64,000 nt of DNA from JBBDSH01 sp040905045 (GTDB taxonomy: Bacteria; Pseudomonadota; Gammaproteobacteria; Eutrophobiales; Eutrophobiaceae): positions 32,974 to 96,973 of the forward strand of contig JBBDSH010000073.1 of NCBI GenBank assembly GCA_040905045.1, read 5' to 3'. The notes under the pieces were generated by a model that was given only the letters and a program-made list of their open reading frames with translations, ran no database searches and was not told the origin of the DNA. Both the position numbers and the translations under genes were made by a program. Each line of letters begins with the position of its first letter. Position 1 is the first letter of the stretch. Shown here piece by piece: positions 35,125 through 43,561 of this stretch.

Positions 35125-36110
35125 TCGACATCGAGGACGTCTTGAATACTGTTGATCACCGCTTCTTTGGAAAAATCCTGTGTAATAAAGATCAGTTCCG
35201 TCCGGGGCTCGCCGGGCCAGGATTCGAGTTTTACCGGTGCGTACACAGTGTGCTGAACACCCTGTATGAATATCGGCCGGGTTTCCTCCTTCTGATTGAT
35301 AATTCCCTTGATGCGGAGTATCTGTTCTCCGCGGGCGAGCAACAACACCTCAAGCCATGCCGTGAAATCGTTCCAGGCCATCGGCTGCCGCCAGCGGATG
35401 CAAAAAGAACCGAACCTTGTATCATGGCCTGTCTCTGTCGATGTGTTCGGGTCCATATCGGCCATGGATGTCAGCCATTGTTCCGGATCCTGTCTGGTCC
35501 GGTTTTCCGACAATCCCGGGAAAAGTTCGCCCGTTCCCGATACCGCATCCCTGTGAGAAATCGAGGCGGAAGGATTCAGCTTTTGCAAACGCTTCTCCAG
35601 AAGATCCAGTTGCTGACTGTTAACCAGATCGATCTTGGTAAGGACAAGATGATCGGCAACCACCACCTGGCGTATCGATTCCACATGCCTGTCCAGGTTG
35701 GTATCGCCGTAGACCCCGTCAACGACGGTCACGATTGCTCCGTTACAGTAATACGGGGTAACCAGTTCATCGGTCATAATCTGCCGGCATACGGGAAGCG
35801 GGTCTGCAATACCCGTCGTTTCCAGTATTACCCGCCGGAATGACGGTATCAGGTTCTGTTCCCGTTTCTCCCAAAGTGTCCGCAGGGCACCGGCCAGATC
35901 GTCACGAACGCTGCAGCAGACGCAACCGGACTCCAGGACGACAATGTCATCATCGATATTCTCCACTAGGAGGTGATCGACGGCGGTTTCACCGAATTCA
36001 TTAATCAGTACGGCCGAATCGGCCATGTCCGGGGAGGCGAGCAGCCGGTTCAGCAGTGTTGTCTTGCCGCTGCCCAGGAAGCCGGTGATTATATGGACGG
36101 GAACAGTCAT
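35115..36110 (-). CDS. CobW/ZNG-family GTPase metallochaperone
   Basis: The 331-residue protein has Walker A GFLGSGKTTL (about residues 8–17), the metal-binding CVCC motif in ESGCVCCSVRDDL (about 60–72), the switch ILETTGIADP and the guanine motif TKID. A C-terminal CobW_C domain (about 235–325) is present. The family uses GTP to deliver zinc, cobalt or iron to client enzymes in the cytoplasm. It is divergent from the enolase operon, with operator copy 6 between them, and coupled to the unknown gene downstream. A dedicated metal supply for island metalloenzymes is a reasonable inference. Confidence 0.88.
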   Translation of the reverse strand: MTVPVHIITGFLGSGKTTLLNRLLASPDMADSAVLINEFGETAVDHLLVENIDDDIVVLESGCVCCSVRDDLAGALRTLWEKREQNLIPSFRRVILETTGIADPLPVCRQIMTDELVTPYYCNGAIVTVVDGVYGDTNLDRHVESIRQVVVADHLVLTKIDLVNSQQLDLLEKRLQKLNPSASISHRDAVSGTGELFPGLSENRTRQDPEQWLTSMADMDPNTSTETGHDTRFGSFCIRWRQPMAWNDFTAWLEVLLLARGEQILRIKGIINQKEETRPIFIQGVQHTVYAPVKLESWPGEPRTELIFITQDFSKEAVINSIQDVLDVECQ

Positions 36111-36215
36111 GGCTTGATTCTACTTTTACCCTCGGTTAACAGGGGTACTGCAACGACGGATTACCCATAAGACCCTGAAAACAAATAAAAATAATTGAAA
36201 CAATACATTGGAAAA

Positions 36216-36238
36216 ATTGATCACAATATGTGATCATA
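36216..36238. promoter_or_regulatory. Island operator copy 6 (CobW / enolase operon)
   Basis: An almost perfect dyad, ATTGATCACA and TGTGATCATA around ATA. It lies 106 bp from the CobW start and 117 bp from the enolase start in a divergent intergenic region, so it probably controls both directions. Confidence 0.85.
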
Positions 36239-36267
36239 TTATTCATTTCATAACAACATTTGTAAAT

Positions 36268-36329
36268 ACTGGTACCTCGACACAGGGATTATGATGAACT
36301 CACCATAATCCCTGTGTCGAGGTACCAGT
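36268..36329 (+). other. Perfect 26-bp inverted repeat in the enolase operon leader
   Basis: Arms 36268–36293 (ACTGGTACCTCGACACAGGG…) and 36304–36329 are exact inverted copies with the 10-base loop ATGAACTCAC. The RNA would form a very stable stem ending 25 bases before the enolase start. No T-run follows, so it does not look like a simple terminator. A leader control element or an inserted palindrome are both possible. Confidence 0.8.
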
Positions 36330-36354
36330 TCGGGATCAATCGGGAGAAATATGA

Positions 36355-37512
36355 ATGAAAATAACAGGATGCGAAATCTTTTCGGTCGCCTTACCGAACC
36401 GCCGTCACCATACCTGGGCCAGCAAGATGGTTGCTCCCATCGGTTATCACGCCATTGTAAGACTTGATACGGATGAAGGCATCAGCGGCTGGGGAGAAGC
36501 CCCGGCCGGGATGACCTGGGGCGGCCCGCATATGCGTTACTACGGTGAAACACCGGAAATCGTGCGCCAGGTTATCACGGCGCACCTGATGCCGGCCATC
36601 GAGGGTCTGGATCCGCGCGCCATCGCCGTTATCCATGACACCATGGACAAGGCCGCCAAGGGATACCCCTATGCCAAGGCGGCTCTGGACATGGCCTGTT
36701 ACGATATTGCCGGCAAGGCGGCCGGACTTCCCGTCTACCAACTTCTGGGCGGCCAGTTCCGGGATCGCATCGAGGTGGCGCATTCCCTCGGCATCATGCC
36801 GGTGGAAAAATGCGTCGAGGAAGGCAAAGAGGCGGTGCGCGAGGGCGCGAAGACACTGAAATGCAAGACCGGCCTGGACCCGCAACGGGATGTGGAGGTC
36901 GTGCGCAAACTGCGCGAGGCGGTGGGCGATAACATCAAGATCCGGGTCGACGGCAACGAGGGTTACAAGGATGTCTGGGAGGCAATCCGGGTGACCCGGC
37001 AGCAGGAGGAATACGATATTCTTCTTTGCGAACAACCCATGATGGCACCGAAACTGCTTGCGTTTGTCGCCGCCCGGATCGACTGCCCGTTAATGGCGGA
37101 TGAATCCGCCTGGACCGTGCAGGATATTCTTGAACTGTCGGAGTTACAGGCGGCATCCTGTTTCTCCTGTTACGTCACCAAGCCGGGCGGTCTCTACCGC
37201 GCCCGACAGCAGGCCGACGCCGCCGAAGCCGTCGGTATGTACAGTGATATCGGCGGATCCATTGAAACCGGCATCGGCAACGCGGCCAACCTGCATCTGG
37301 GCGCCGCCTCGAAAATCGCCACCCTGCCCAGTGTCTCCCCGGTGAATAAGCCGGAGGGAGCCAAAGGTCCCGAGATCGCCGGAATCTATTATCTGGATGA
37401 TCTCATTGCCGAACCCTTCACCTTTGAGGACGGCTGTGTTCTGGTGCCGCAGGGTCCGGGCCTGGGCATCGAGGTGGACATGGACAAAATACGCAAGTAC
37501 TCGGTCGAATGA
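36355..37512 (+). CDS. Enolase-superfamily protein, muconate-lactonizing subgroup
   Basis: The 385-residue protein has the N-terminal capping domain (about 1–125) and a modified TIM barrel. Its catalytic residues can be read: K169-x-K171 (LKCKTG), metal ligands D199, E226 and D249, and a second-side K276 (YVTKPGGL), the Lys–Lys pattern of the MLE subgroup. Members are cycloisomerases, racemases/epimerases of N-acyl or cyclic amino acids, or cis-3-hydroxyproline dehydratases. It is the first gene of a five-gene operon; its stop overlaps the next start by four bases (ATGA). Substrate is unknown. Confidence 0.88.
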   Translation: MKITGCEIFSVALPNRRHHTWASKMVAPIGYHAIVRLDTDEGISGWGEAPAGMTWGGPHMRYYGETPEIVRQVITAHLMPAIEGLDPRAIAVIHDTMDKAAKGYPYAKAALDMACYDIAGKAAGLPVYQLLGGQFRDRIEVAHSLGIMPVEKCVEEGKEAVREGAKTLKCKTGLDPQRDVEVVRKLREAVGDNIKIRVDGNEGYKDVWEAIRVTRQQEEYDILLCEQPMMAPKLLAFVAARIDCPLMADESAWTVQDILELSELQAASCFSCYVTKPGGLYRARQQADAAEAVGMYSDIGGSIETGIGNAANLHLGAASKIATLPSVSPVNKPEGAKGPEIAGIYYLDDLIAEPFTFEDGCVLVPQGPGLGIEVDMDKIRKYSVE

Positions 37513-38594
37513 AGGTTGCCATACTGGGTGCCGGCGCGGGGGCAGTCTCCGCCGTTGTTGAACTCGGCCTGCAGGGGCATGCGATCCGGCTATGGAACCG
37601 CCGGGAGGAATCACTGGAACCCCTGAGGCAGAACCGGGGTGTCGATTATTCCGGTGTGCTCGGCGAAGGCAGGGCGGATGCGGAAGTCTGGACAACGGAC
37701 TTGCGCGAGGCGGTAGCCGGCGCCGAAGCCCTGCTGGTCTGCCTGCCGACCACGGCCCACGAGAGCGTCGCCCGGACACTGGCGGATCAGGGCCTCAATG
37801 ACTTGCCTGTGGTATTGAATCCCGGCCATACCGGCGGCGCCCTGGCGTTTCGCGAGGTTTTCCGGCGCGCGGGGATGGCTGCGCCGCCCGTCGCCGAATT
37901 CTCGACACTGACCTATGTGGCGCGCAGGCCGGATCAACGCAGTGTTTCCACTACCGGCGTGGCCGGCCAGGTTCGCGTCGCCGCCTTGCCCGGCGACGAG
38001 GCGGCGGTCGAGGCGGCGCTCGGACTCTACCCGAGCGCGCTTCCGGCCGCCGATGTCATGACTTCGGGCCTGGCGAACGTCAATATGGTGCTGCACCCGC
38101 CCGGAGCGATCCTGGGTGCCGCCTGGGTCGAGGCCACAGGCGGTGATTTTACCTTTTACGTGCAGGGCCTGACCGACGGCACCGGACGGGTACTGCGGAA
38201 ACTGGATGAGGAACGTCTTGCCGTCGCCCGTGCTTACGATGTCACACTGCCGGATTTGTTTCATGAAATGCAGGCCATCGGCACCATTGAGCCCGACACC
38301 GACCCCGCTGAGGGTGTTGTCAGCGCCATTCGTGCCGGCAAGGCCAACAGCGCCATCAAGGCTCCGGACTCGCTTGATCACCGTTATTATCGTGAGGACT
38401 TCCATTACGGACTGCAGCCGTTTCTTGTCTTTGCGGATATTGCCGGCGTCGATGTCCCCGTGGCCCGTTCACTCATGGCGCTGGCGGAGGCACTGCTCGA
38501 AAGTGCAGGGACCGATACCGGGCGGACGGCGAAGAGTATGGGCATCGACGGAAAGTCCAGACAGCAGCTGATAGAAATGATTCGAGGTAGTTAA
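37509..38594 (+). CDS. Opine (octopine/nopaline-type) dehydrogenase family protein
   Basis: The 361-residue protein has an N-terminal Rossmann motif (VAILGAGAGAVSAVVELGLQGH, written here in two parts: VAILGAGAGA and VELGLQGH). A C-terminal helical domain contains NMVLHPPGAILGAAW, where His and Asn of the opine dehydrogenase catalytic region lie. These enzymes join an amino acid to a 2-oxo acid by reductive amination, or run in reverse to split N-(carboxyalkyl)amino acids. In a catabolic operon the oxidative direction is more likely. It is 2 bp from the DpaA-like gene. Confidence 0.8.
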   Translation: MKVAILGAGAGAVSAVVELGLQGHAIRLWNRREESLEPLRQNRGVDYSGVLGEGRADAEVWTTDLREAVAGAEALLVCLPTTAHESVARTLADQGLNDLPVVLNPGHTGGALAFREVFRRAGMAAPPVAEFSTLTYVARRPDQRSVSTTGVAGQVRVAALPGDEAAVEAALGLYPSALPAADVMTSGLANVNMVLHPPGAILGAAWVEATGGDFTFYVQGLTDGTGRVLRKLDEERLAVARAYDVTLPDLFHEMQAIGTIEPDTDPAEGVVSAIRAGKANSAIKAPDSLDHRYYREDFHYGLQPFLVFADIAGVDVPVARSLMALAEALLESAGTDTGRTAKSMGIDGKSRQQLIEMIRGS

Positions 38595-38596
38595 AG

Positions 38597-39511
38597 ATGG
38601 AAGTATTCGAAAAGATCAAAAACCCGCAGGCCTGGCGACAACTGACTATCGCCATAGTCGGCGGGGATGATCGGGAACAGGAAATCGCCCGCCTGGCCGG
38701 AGAAAGCGGCGCGCAGGTACGGGCCTTCGGCTTTCCCTGGCCCGAAGGCGGCATCGCCAATGTGATGCTTGCGGAGAGTGCCGCGGAGGCATTGAGGGAT
38801 GCCGATATTGCATTGATGCCCATACCGGGCATCGCATCCGACGGCAGTATTTTCGCCACTGAAAAGATCATTCCCGATGAGACGTTGTTGTCCGGCATGG
38901 CGGATGGCGCGCACATTATTCTCGGCGAGGCCGACGATAACCTCGGGACGGCGGCGGAAGCACTGGGTATCACGCTGCACGAGTACGAATCCGATCAGGA
39001 ATTGATGCTGCTGCGGGCCCCGGCCATCGTCGAAGCGGCCATTAAAATCATCATCGAAAATACCCGCATCACCATCCATCAATCCCCCGTCTGCGTGGTA
39101 GGCCAGGGCAATATCGGCACAGTGTTGACCCGCACCCTGGTCGCCCTGGGCGCTCAGGTGACCGTGGCTGCCAGAAACCCGGTGCAGCGGGCGTACGCTT
39201 ATACACTGGGTGCACGAGGCATAACACTGGAAGAACTGCCGGAGCAGGCGGGACAGTTCCCTATCATTCTGTCCACGGTGCCGGCGCCCATTGTCACGAG
39301 TGAAGTCATTGACAATCTGCCGGCGGATGCCCTGGTCATGGATTTGTCCGCGCCGCCCGGCGGCGTCGATCTCAAGCACGCCGAGGCCACCGGCCGGACC
39401 GCCATCTGGGCGCGGGCGCTGGGACGCCGTGCGCCCATTACAGTCGGTGCCAGTCAGTGGAGTGGTATCCTCAAGATCATTAACCGGATAATCAGCGAGT
39501 CGAACCAATGA
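38597..39511 (+). CDS. Dipicolinate-synthase-subunit-A-like oxidoreductase
   Basis: The 304-residue protein resembles SpoVFA/DpaA, which with DpaB makes dipicolinate from dihydrodipicolinate in spore formers. The N-terminal domain begins TIAIVGGDDREQEIARLA and includes MPIPGIASDG, and the NAD(P)-binding half starts at about residue 163 with VCVVGQGNIGTVL. No DpaB-like flavoprotein gene is present, and this organism is not a spore former, so another redox reaction on a cyclic imine or pyridine-like acid is more likely. Its stop overlaps the hydantoinase start by four bases. Confidence 0.75.
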   Translation: MEVFEKIKNPQAWRQLTIAIVGGDDREQEIARLAGESGAQVRAFGFPWPEGGIANVMLAESAAEALRDADIALMPIPGIASDGSIFATEKIIPDETLLSGMADGAHIILGEADDNLGTAAEALGITLHEYESDQELMLLRAPAIVEAAIKIIIENTRITIHQSPVCVVGQGNIGTVLTRTLVALGAQVTVAARNPVQRAYAYTLGARGITLEELPEQAGQFPIILSTVPAPIVTSEVIDNLPADALVMDLSAPPGGVDLKHAEATGRTAIWARALGRRAPITVGASQWSGILKIINRIISESNQ

Positions 39512-40854
39512 AAGCGGATCTCACCATCAAGAATGCACGCGTCGTCGATCACAATGGCGAATTCGAAGGCGGCATCGCCGTCCAGGACGGCCGCATACTC
39601 ATGACCGGCAATAATTCCGCGCTGCCGGACGCGAAGCGGGTAATCGACGCCGAGGGCCGCTGTCTGATGCCGGGCGTTATCGATACTCACTGTCACCTGG
39701 GTGTGGCCTATCCCTACGACGAGGACATGCGCACGGAGACCGCGCACGCGGCGCGGGGCGGTATTACGACCATATTCCTTTATATACGCAACAAGGGTCC
39801 GTCGTATCTGGATTTCTACGACGAACGGCGTGCCGCCGGCGAGGCGAACGTGTGTATTGATTTCGGTTTTCACTTCGGCATCCAGCGGGAAGAGCATATC
39901 CACGAGATACCTAAGATCGTGGAACATACGGGTGTGCAGTCGTTCAAGCTGTACTTCGGCTATGAACCCGACAACCCCATCGGCATCGTCCCGGCGACGG
40001 ACGGCTGGGTTTACGCCACCATGCTGAAGGCGGCAAAACTCCCGCGCGGCGTGGTCTCCGTACATTGCGAAAATACCGCCATCGCCTCCTGGATCAAGAA
40101 AGAAATGATGGAATCCGGGCGCCAGGATCTGGCCGCCTACAGTGAATCCCGTCCGGTCTTTTGTGAAGTGGAGACCATCAAGAGGATGATTTTCCTGGCC
40201 GAACGGACCGGCTGCCCCCTGCAGCTGGTGCATACCTCCGTCGGCGCCGGCCCGGATCTCGCGGCCGAGGCCCGTTACCGGGGCGTGGATGTGACAGTGG
40301 AAACCTGCCCGCATTACCTGACCCGCACCGCCTACGACGAGGACCTGGACATGCGCGCCAAGATATCGCCGCCGCTCCGCGACGAGGAGCAGAAAGAATG
40401 GCTCTGGCGGGGCATTTTCGCCGGCAAGGTTAATTCCATCGGTAGCGATCATGTGCCGTTTTTCCCGAAGAAGGGGGAAGACCTGTGGACGGAACTTCCC
40501 GGCGTGGTGAGTTTCCCCTGGGAACTGCCGCTGATGATTACCCACGGCGTAGTAAAAAGAGGCCTGTCGCTGCAGCAACTGGTGCAGATCAATGCCGCCG
40601 GGCCGGCGAAACGCTTCGGCTATTTTCCCAGGAAAGGTTCCCTGGAACCGGGTACCGACGCCGACTTGGTGCTGGTGGATCTGGACGAGGAGCGTGACGT
40701 CGTCCACGAAGGTCATGGCACCTGCATCTATGAAGGCATGCGCCTGAAGGGCTGGCCGGTCGTGACCATCGCCAACGGCCGGGTCGTCTATGAGAATGGA
40801 GAAATCAACGAGGACGAATACGGCCGGGGACGCTGTGTGACCCGCCCGGACTGA
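39508..40854 (+). CDS. Hydantoinase/dihydropyrimidinase-type cyclic amidohydrolase
   Basis: The 448-residue protein has the full dinuclear site of hydantoinases: H61-x-H63 (DTHCHLG), a carboxylated lysine at K147 (SFKLYFGY), then VSVHCEN, LQLVHTS and the Asp of IGSDHVPF. Such enzymes open five- or six-membered cyclic amides or imides to N-carbamoyl or amic acids in the cytoplasm. Allantoinase and dihydroorotase are alternatives, but the SFKLYFGY context fits hydantoinases best. It is the fourth gene of the operon, between the DpaA-like and CodA-like genes. Confidence 0.85.
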   Translation: MKADLTIKNARVVDHNGEFEGGIAVQDGRILMTGNNSALPDAKRVIDAEGRCLMPGVIDTHCHLGVAYPYDEDMRTETAHAARGGITTIFLYIRNKGPSYLDFYDERRAAGEANVCIDFGFHFGIQREEHIHEIPKIVEHTGVQSFKLYFGYEPDNPIGIVPATDGWVYATMLKAAKLPRGVVSVHCENTAIASWIKKEMMESGRQDLAAYSESRPVFCEVETIKRMIFLAERTGCPLQLVHTSVGAGPDLAAEARYRGVDVTVETCPHYLTRTAYDEDLDMRAKISPPLRDEEQKEWLWRGIFAGKVNSIGSDHVPFFPKKGEDLWTELPGVVSFPWELPLMITHGVVKRGLSLQQLVQINAAGPAKRFGYFPRKGSLEPGTDADLVLVDLDEERDVVHEGHGTCIYEGMRLKGWPVVTIANGRVVYENGEINEDEYGRGRCVTRPD

Positions 40855-40864
40855 TTCGTCTGAC

Positions 40865-42028
40865 ATGACTGCTGACAACATTACACAGTCCGACTCGGGC
40901 GAAGTCACGGTCACCGGTGTTGCCCTGCAGGGGTTGGACGGGCCCCGGACACTGATCCTCAAGGACGGCAGGGTGTCGGAAATCCGGCCTGGAACGGAAC
41001 CGGTGGAATGGTTCTGTCTGCCGCCGCTGGTGGACAAACATGTGCATGCCAATCGTGCCTGGTCCATCAGTGAAGTTCGTCCCCGATCCTTTGAACACAG
41101 TATTGAACTGGCATTTGAACTTTTCAGTGAATTTACGGCCGAGGATTATTATCGCCAGTCCAGTCTGTTTCTGGAGCAGGCCCTGGCGCGGGGCACTACC
41201 GGTATTCGCACCCATGCCGATGTGGATTCGCTCACCGGAATGCAGGCCCTGCAGGGAACACTGGAAGCCCGGGAGCGGTTCAAGGAGCGGATGGACATCG
41301 AGATTGTCGCCTTCGCCTCGTCCCGGCTCGATCCGGCCGCTGCGGAAGGTCTTTCAATGCTTAAGGAAGCCATCGCCCTGGGCGCCGATCTGCTCGGCGC
41401 CGTGCCCGCACTGTATCCGGAACCGGGACGCTCCATTGACGCACTGCTGGAATTGGCCATATCGAACCACCTGCCCGTGGATGTCCACCTGGACGAGCAC
41501 CTGGATCCAACCAACAGTTGGAGCGAATACCTCGCCGATGCAACCGTGGCGGCCGGTTATGAGGGGCGCGTCACGCTCAGCCACGGCTGTGCCCTGTCCG
41601 TGCTGGCCGGCAAGGATCGAACCCGGATCATCGACAAATTGTTGCAGGCCGATATTGAAGTCATCGCCCTGCCGTTCACCAATCTTTATCTCCAGGACCG
41701 GGAAGCCGTCGAGCCCAGGCGTCGCGGCCTGACCTGCATCCGGGAACTGCTGGCGGCCGGGGTCGAGGTCCGCTTAGCCAGCGATAACGTCCGGGACGCG
41801 TTCTATCCCTATGGCAACGCCGATATGCTGGATACTGCGTATCTGGGCATGCTGGCCGGACAAATGGATGACAGCGATGCGTTGATCCGCGCCATCTGCG
41901 ACGGCCGCCTGCGGCCGGAGAAGGGAGAGGCGGCCGATCTGGTGCTTGTCCGGGGCCGGAATTTCCATGAAGTGCTTTCCAACCGTCCGCATGAGCGAAT
42001 CGTTATCCGTCATTCCACAGTGATCTGA
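40865..42028 (+). CDS. Cytosine-deaminase-like amidohydrolase
   Basis: The 387-residue protein has the CodA-type mononuclear metal set: DKHVHAN (HxH, about residues 58–64), DVHLDEHLDP (about 203–212), LSHGCALS and the Asp of ASDNVRDAFYPYGNADML. The last resembles the corresponding CodA segment around its catalytic Asp. CodA relatives deaminate cytosine, creatinine, isoguanine or other cyclic amidines. It lies 10 bp after the hydantoinase and closes the five-gene operon. Together these two could act on successive cyclic intermediates. Confidence 0.82.
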   Translation: MTADNITQSDSGEVTVTGVALQGLDGPRTLILKDGRVSEIRPGTEPVEWFCLPPLVDKHVHANRAWSISEVRPRSFEHSIELAFELFSEFTAEDYYRQSSLFLEQALARGTTGIRTHADVDSLTGMQALQGTLEARERFKERMDIEIVAFASSRLDPAAAEGLSMLKEAIALGADLLGAVPALYPEPGRSIDALLELAISNHLPVDVHLDEHLDPTNSWSEYLADATVAAGYEGRVTLSHGCALSVLAGKDRTRIIDKLLQADIEVIALPFTNLYLQDREAVEPRRRGLTCIRELLAAGVEVRLASDNVRDAFYPYGNADMLDTAYLGMLAGQMDDSDALIRAICDGRLRPEKGEAADLVLVRGRNFHEVLSNRPHERIVIRHSTVI

Positions 42029-42090
42029 TTTTCACAACAGGGGACTGCAGGGCAGAAGTGCTTCGGAATCGGTTTTTTGGTTGCATCATT

Positions 42091-42113
42091 TGTGATCACA
42101 TTTTATGATCATA
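42091..42113. promoter_or_regulatory. Island operator copy 7 (upstream of M24 gene)
   Basis: TGTGATCACA and TATGATCATA are separated by TTT, 60 bp before the M24 gene. Each half is itself a dyad. It is the copy closest to its gene, which would place it over or just downstream of the promoter. Confidence 0.8.
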
Positions 42114-42172
42114 ATTAGCAGTCATAGCATACTCATAAACCGCGATTCGCCAAAAACCAGAAAGGATCCAGC

Positions 42173-43291
42173 ATGCGCCAGGTGATTATCGACCGTCTTG
42201 TCAAAACCATGGGCGAACATGGGTATGACGCGGTTGTCTGCCTATCCCCGGAGAACTTTGCCTACATCTCCGGCTTTACCATTCCTTCCCAGCCCCTGAT
42301 GCGCTGGCGCCACGCGGCGGTGATTGTCACCGCCGATGGCGAGGCGGCGTTTCTGACCGTGGATATGGAGGAAAGCACTGTCAAAAACCGCATCAAGGAC
42401 AGCAGGGTACAGGCCTGGGGCGAGTTCACCGACCGGCCCATGCAGGTGCTGGCCGAAATGCTCAAGGAAATGGGACTGGCCTCGGCGCGTATCGGGACCG
42501 AGATGGATTATCTGCCTGCCGGAGATTACCGGGAACTGGCGGGCCTGCTGCCGGATGCCGGGTTTGCCGCGGCGGAGGACTACCTGGCGCGCCTGCGTCA
42601 GATCAAGACCGGTGAGGAAATCGACCTCATGCGACGCCTGTCCCGGATCGCCGATGAGGCCATTTATACGGCCCTCACCAGTGTTCGGGCGGGCAGCACG
42701 GAAATGGATCTGGCCGGGGCACTGACGCAGAGTGTTTACAGTCTCGGCGCGGAAGACTTCAAGCTGTTGATTGTCGCCACCGGTCCGAGAAGTGTGTTTC
42801 CCAACGTCGGCCCCACCATGCGTGAGCTGGAGCCCCAGGATATCTGCCGCGTGGAGATATTTCCCATCATCGGCGGCTACCATGCCGGTGTCTGCCGAAC
42901 GGCCCGGGTGGGCAGTTCCCCCGAGCATGCCGACGAGATCTGGAAAAACCTGGTTGAATGCAAATATCTGATCATGGACATGATCAAGCCGGGCGCCAGT
43001 TCACACGAGGTCTACCAGGCGTTCATCAACCATCTCGGCAAACTGAAACTGCCGCCGATCAAATTTGTCGGCCACGGTATCGGCCTGCATTTGCACGAAG
43101 AGCCTTATCTCGGGATGTACTCGGACGTGCCCCTTGAGGCGGGTATGGTACTGGGGATTGAGCCGCTGGTTTATAATACCGGTTACGGGTTCGGTATGCA
43201 GAACAAGGATGTCATCATGGTCACCGAGACCGGTTGTGAACTCCTGTCGGATTATTCTGATACGGATTCCCTGATCACCGTCCAGTCATAA
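42173..43291 (+). CDS. M24-fold protein, creatinase-like
   Basis: The 372-residue protein has an N-terminal creatinase domain (about 1–135; VCLSPENFAYISGF) and a pita-bread M24 domain (about 140–365; GHGIGLHLHEEPYLG, LGIEPLVY). Usual metal ligands of aminopeptidases appear altered: the two Asp positions read as Glu and Gly in VEIFPIIGGYHAGVCRTA, and the last Glu region reads MQNKDVIMV. That pattern fits metal-independent creatinase-like hydrolases of small guanidino or cyclic amidine compounds better than proline peptidases. It starts the last operon of the island, downstream of operator copy 7. Confidence 0.82.
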   Translation: MRQVIIDRLVKTMGEHGYDAVVCLSPENFAYISGFTIPSQPLMRWRHAAVIVTADGEAAFLTVDMEESTVKNRIKDSRVQAWGEFTDRPMQVLAEMLKEMGLASARIGTEMDYLPAGDYRELAGLLPDAGFAAAEDYLARLRQIKTGEEIDLMRRLSRIADEAIYTALTSVRAGSTEMDLAGALTQSVYSLGAEDFKLLIVATGPRSVFPNVGPTMRELEPQDICRVEIFPIIGGYHAGVCRTARVGSSPEHADEIWKNLVECKYLIMDMIKPGASSHEVYQAFINHLGKLKLPPIKFVGHGIGLHLHEEPYLGMYSDVPLEAGMVLGIEPLVYNTGYGFGMQNKDVIMVTETGCELLSDYSDTDSLITVQS

Positions 43292-43364
43292 TACAAGGCG
43301 GCATGCGTTCGTAAGCCTCGGGACTTGCCGCAATCAAGAACATCACTATTAACGGAGTTGAACA

Positions 43365-43559
43365 ATGCCAGTAGTTACCGTTCAGATGTGGAAGGGAAGA
43401 AGCGTTGATGACAAGCGCAAACTGACCAAAGCCATAACGGATGCCATGGTTGAACATGTCGGCGCCAAACCCGACGGTCTGCATGTCATCATCCAGGAAT
43501 ACGATCTGGAAAACTGGGCCCGTGCCGGTGTTCTGGGTGTGGACCGGAAGGATACATAG
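43365..43559 (+). CDS. 4-Oxalocrotonate-tautomerase-like protein
   Basis: A 64-residue protein starting MPVVTVQMWKGRS, with the catalytic Pro-2 expected after Met removal and an arginine at position 12. The length is exactly that of 4-OT family members, which form hexamers and shift double bonds in unsaturated oxo acids; some hydrate or dehalogenate. It lies two bases before the isochorismatase–VOC gene and 73 bp after the M24 gene. This is the second tautomerase of the island, pointing to an enol or dienol intermediate. Confidence 0.88.
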   Translation: MPVVTVQMWKGRSVDDKRKLTKAITDAMVEHVGAKPDGLHVIIQEYDLENWARAGVLGVDRKDT

Positions 43560-43561
43560 CC

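Noticed and set aside
13538..42113. Reading the TGTGATCACA motifs as CRP sites
   Set aside because: CRP needs TGTGA and TCACA separated by about six bases. Here they abut, and the repeated unit is a pair of such dyads 13 bp apart.
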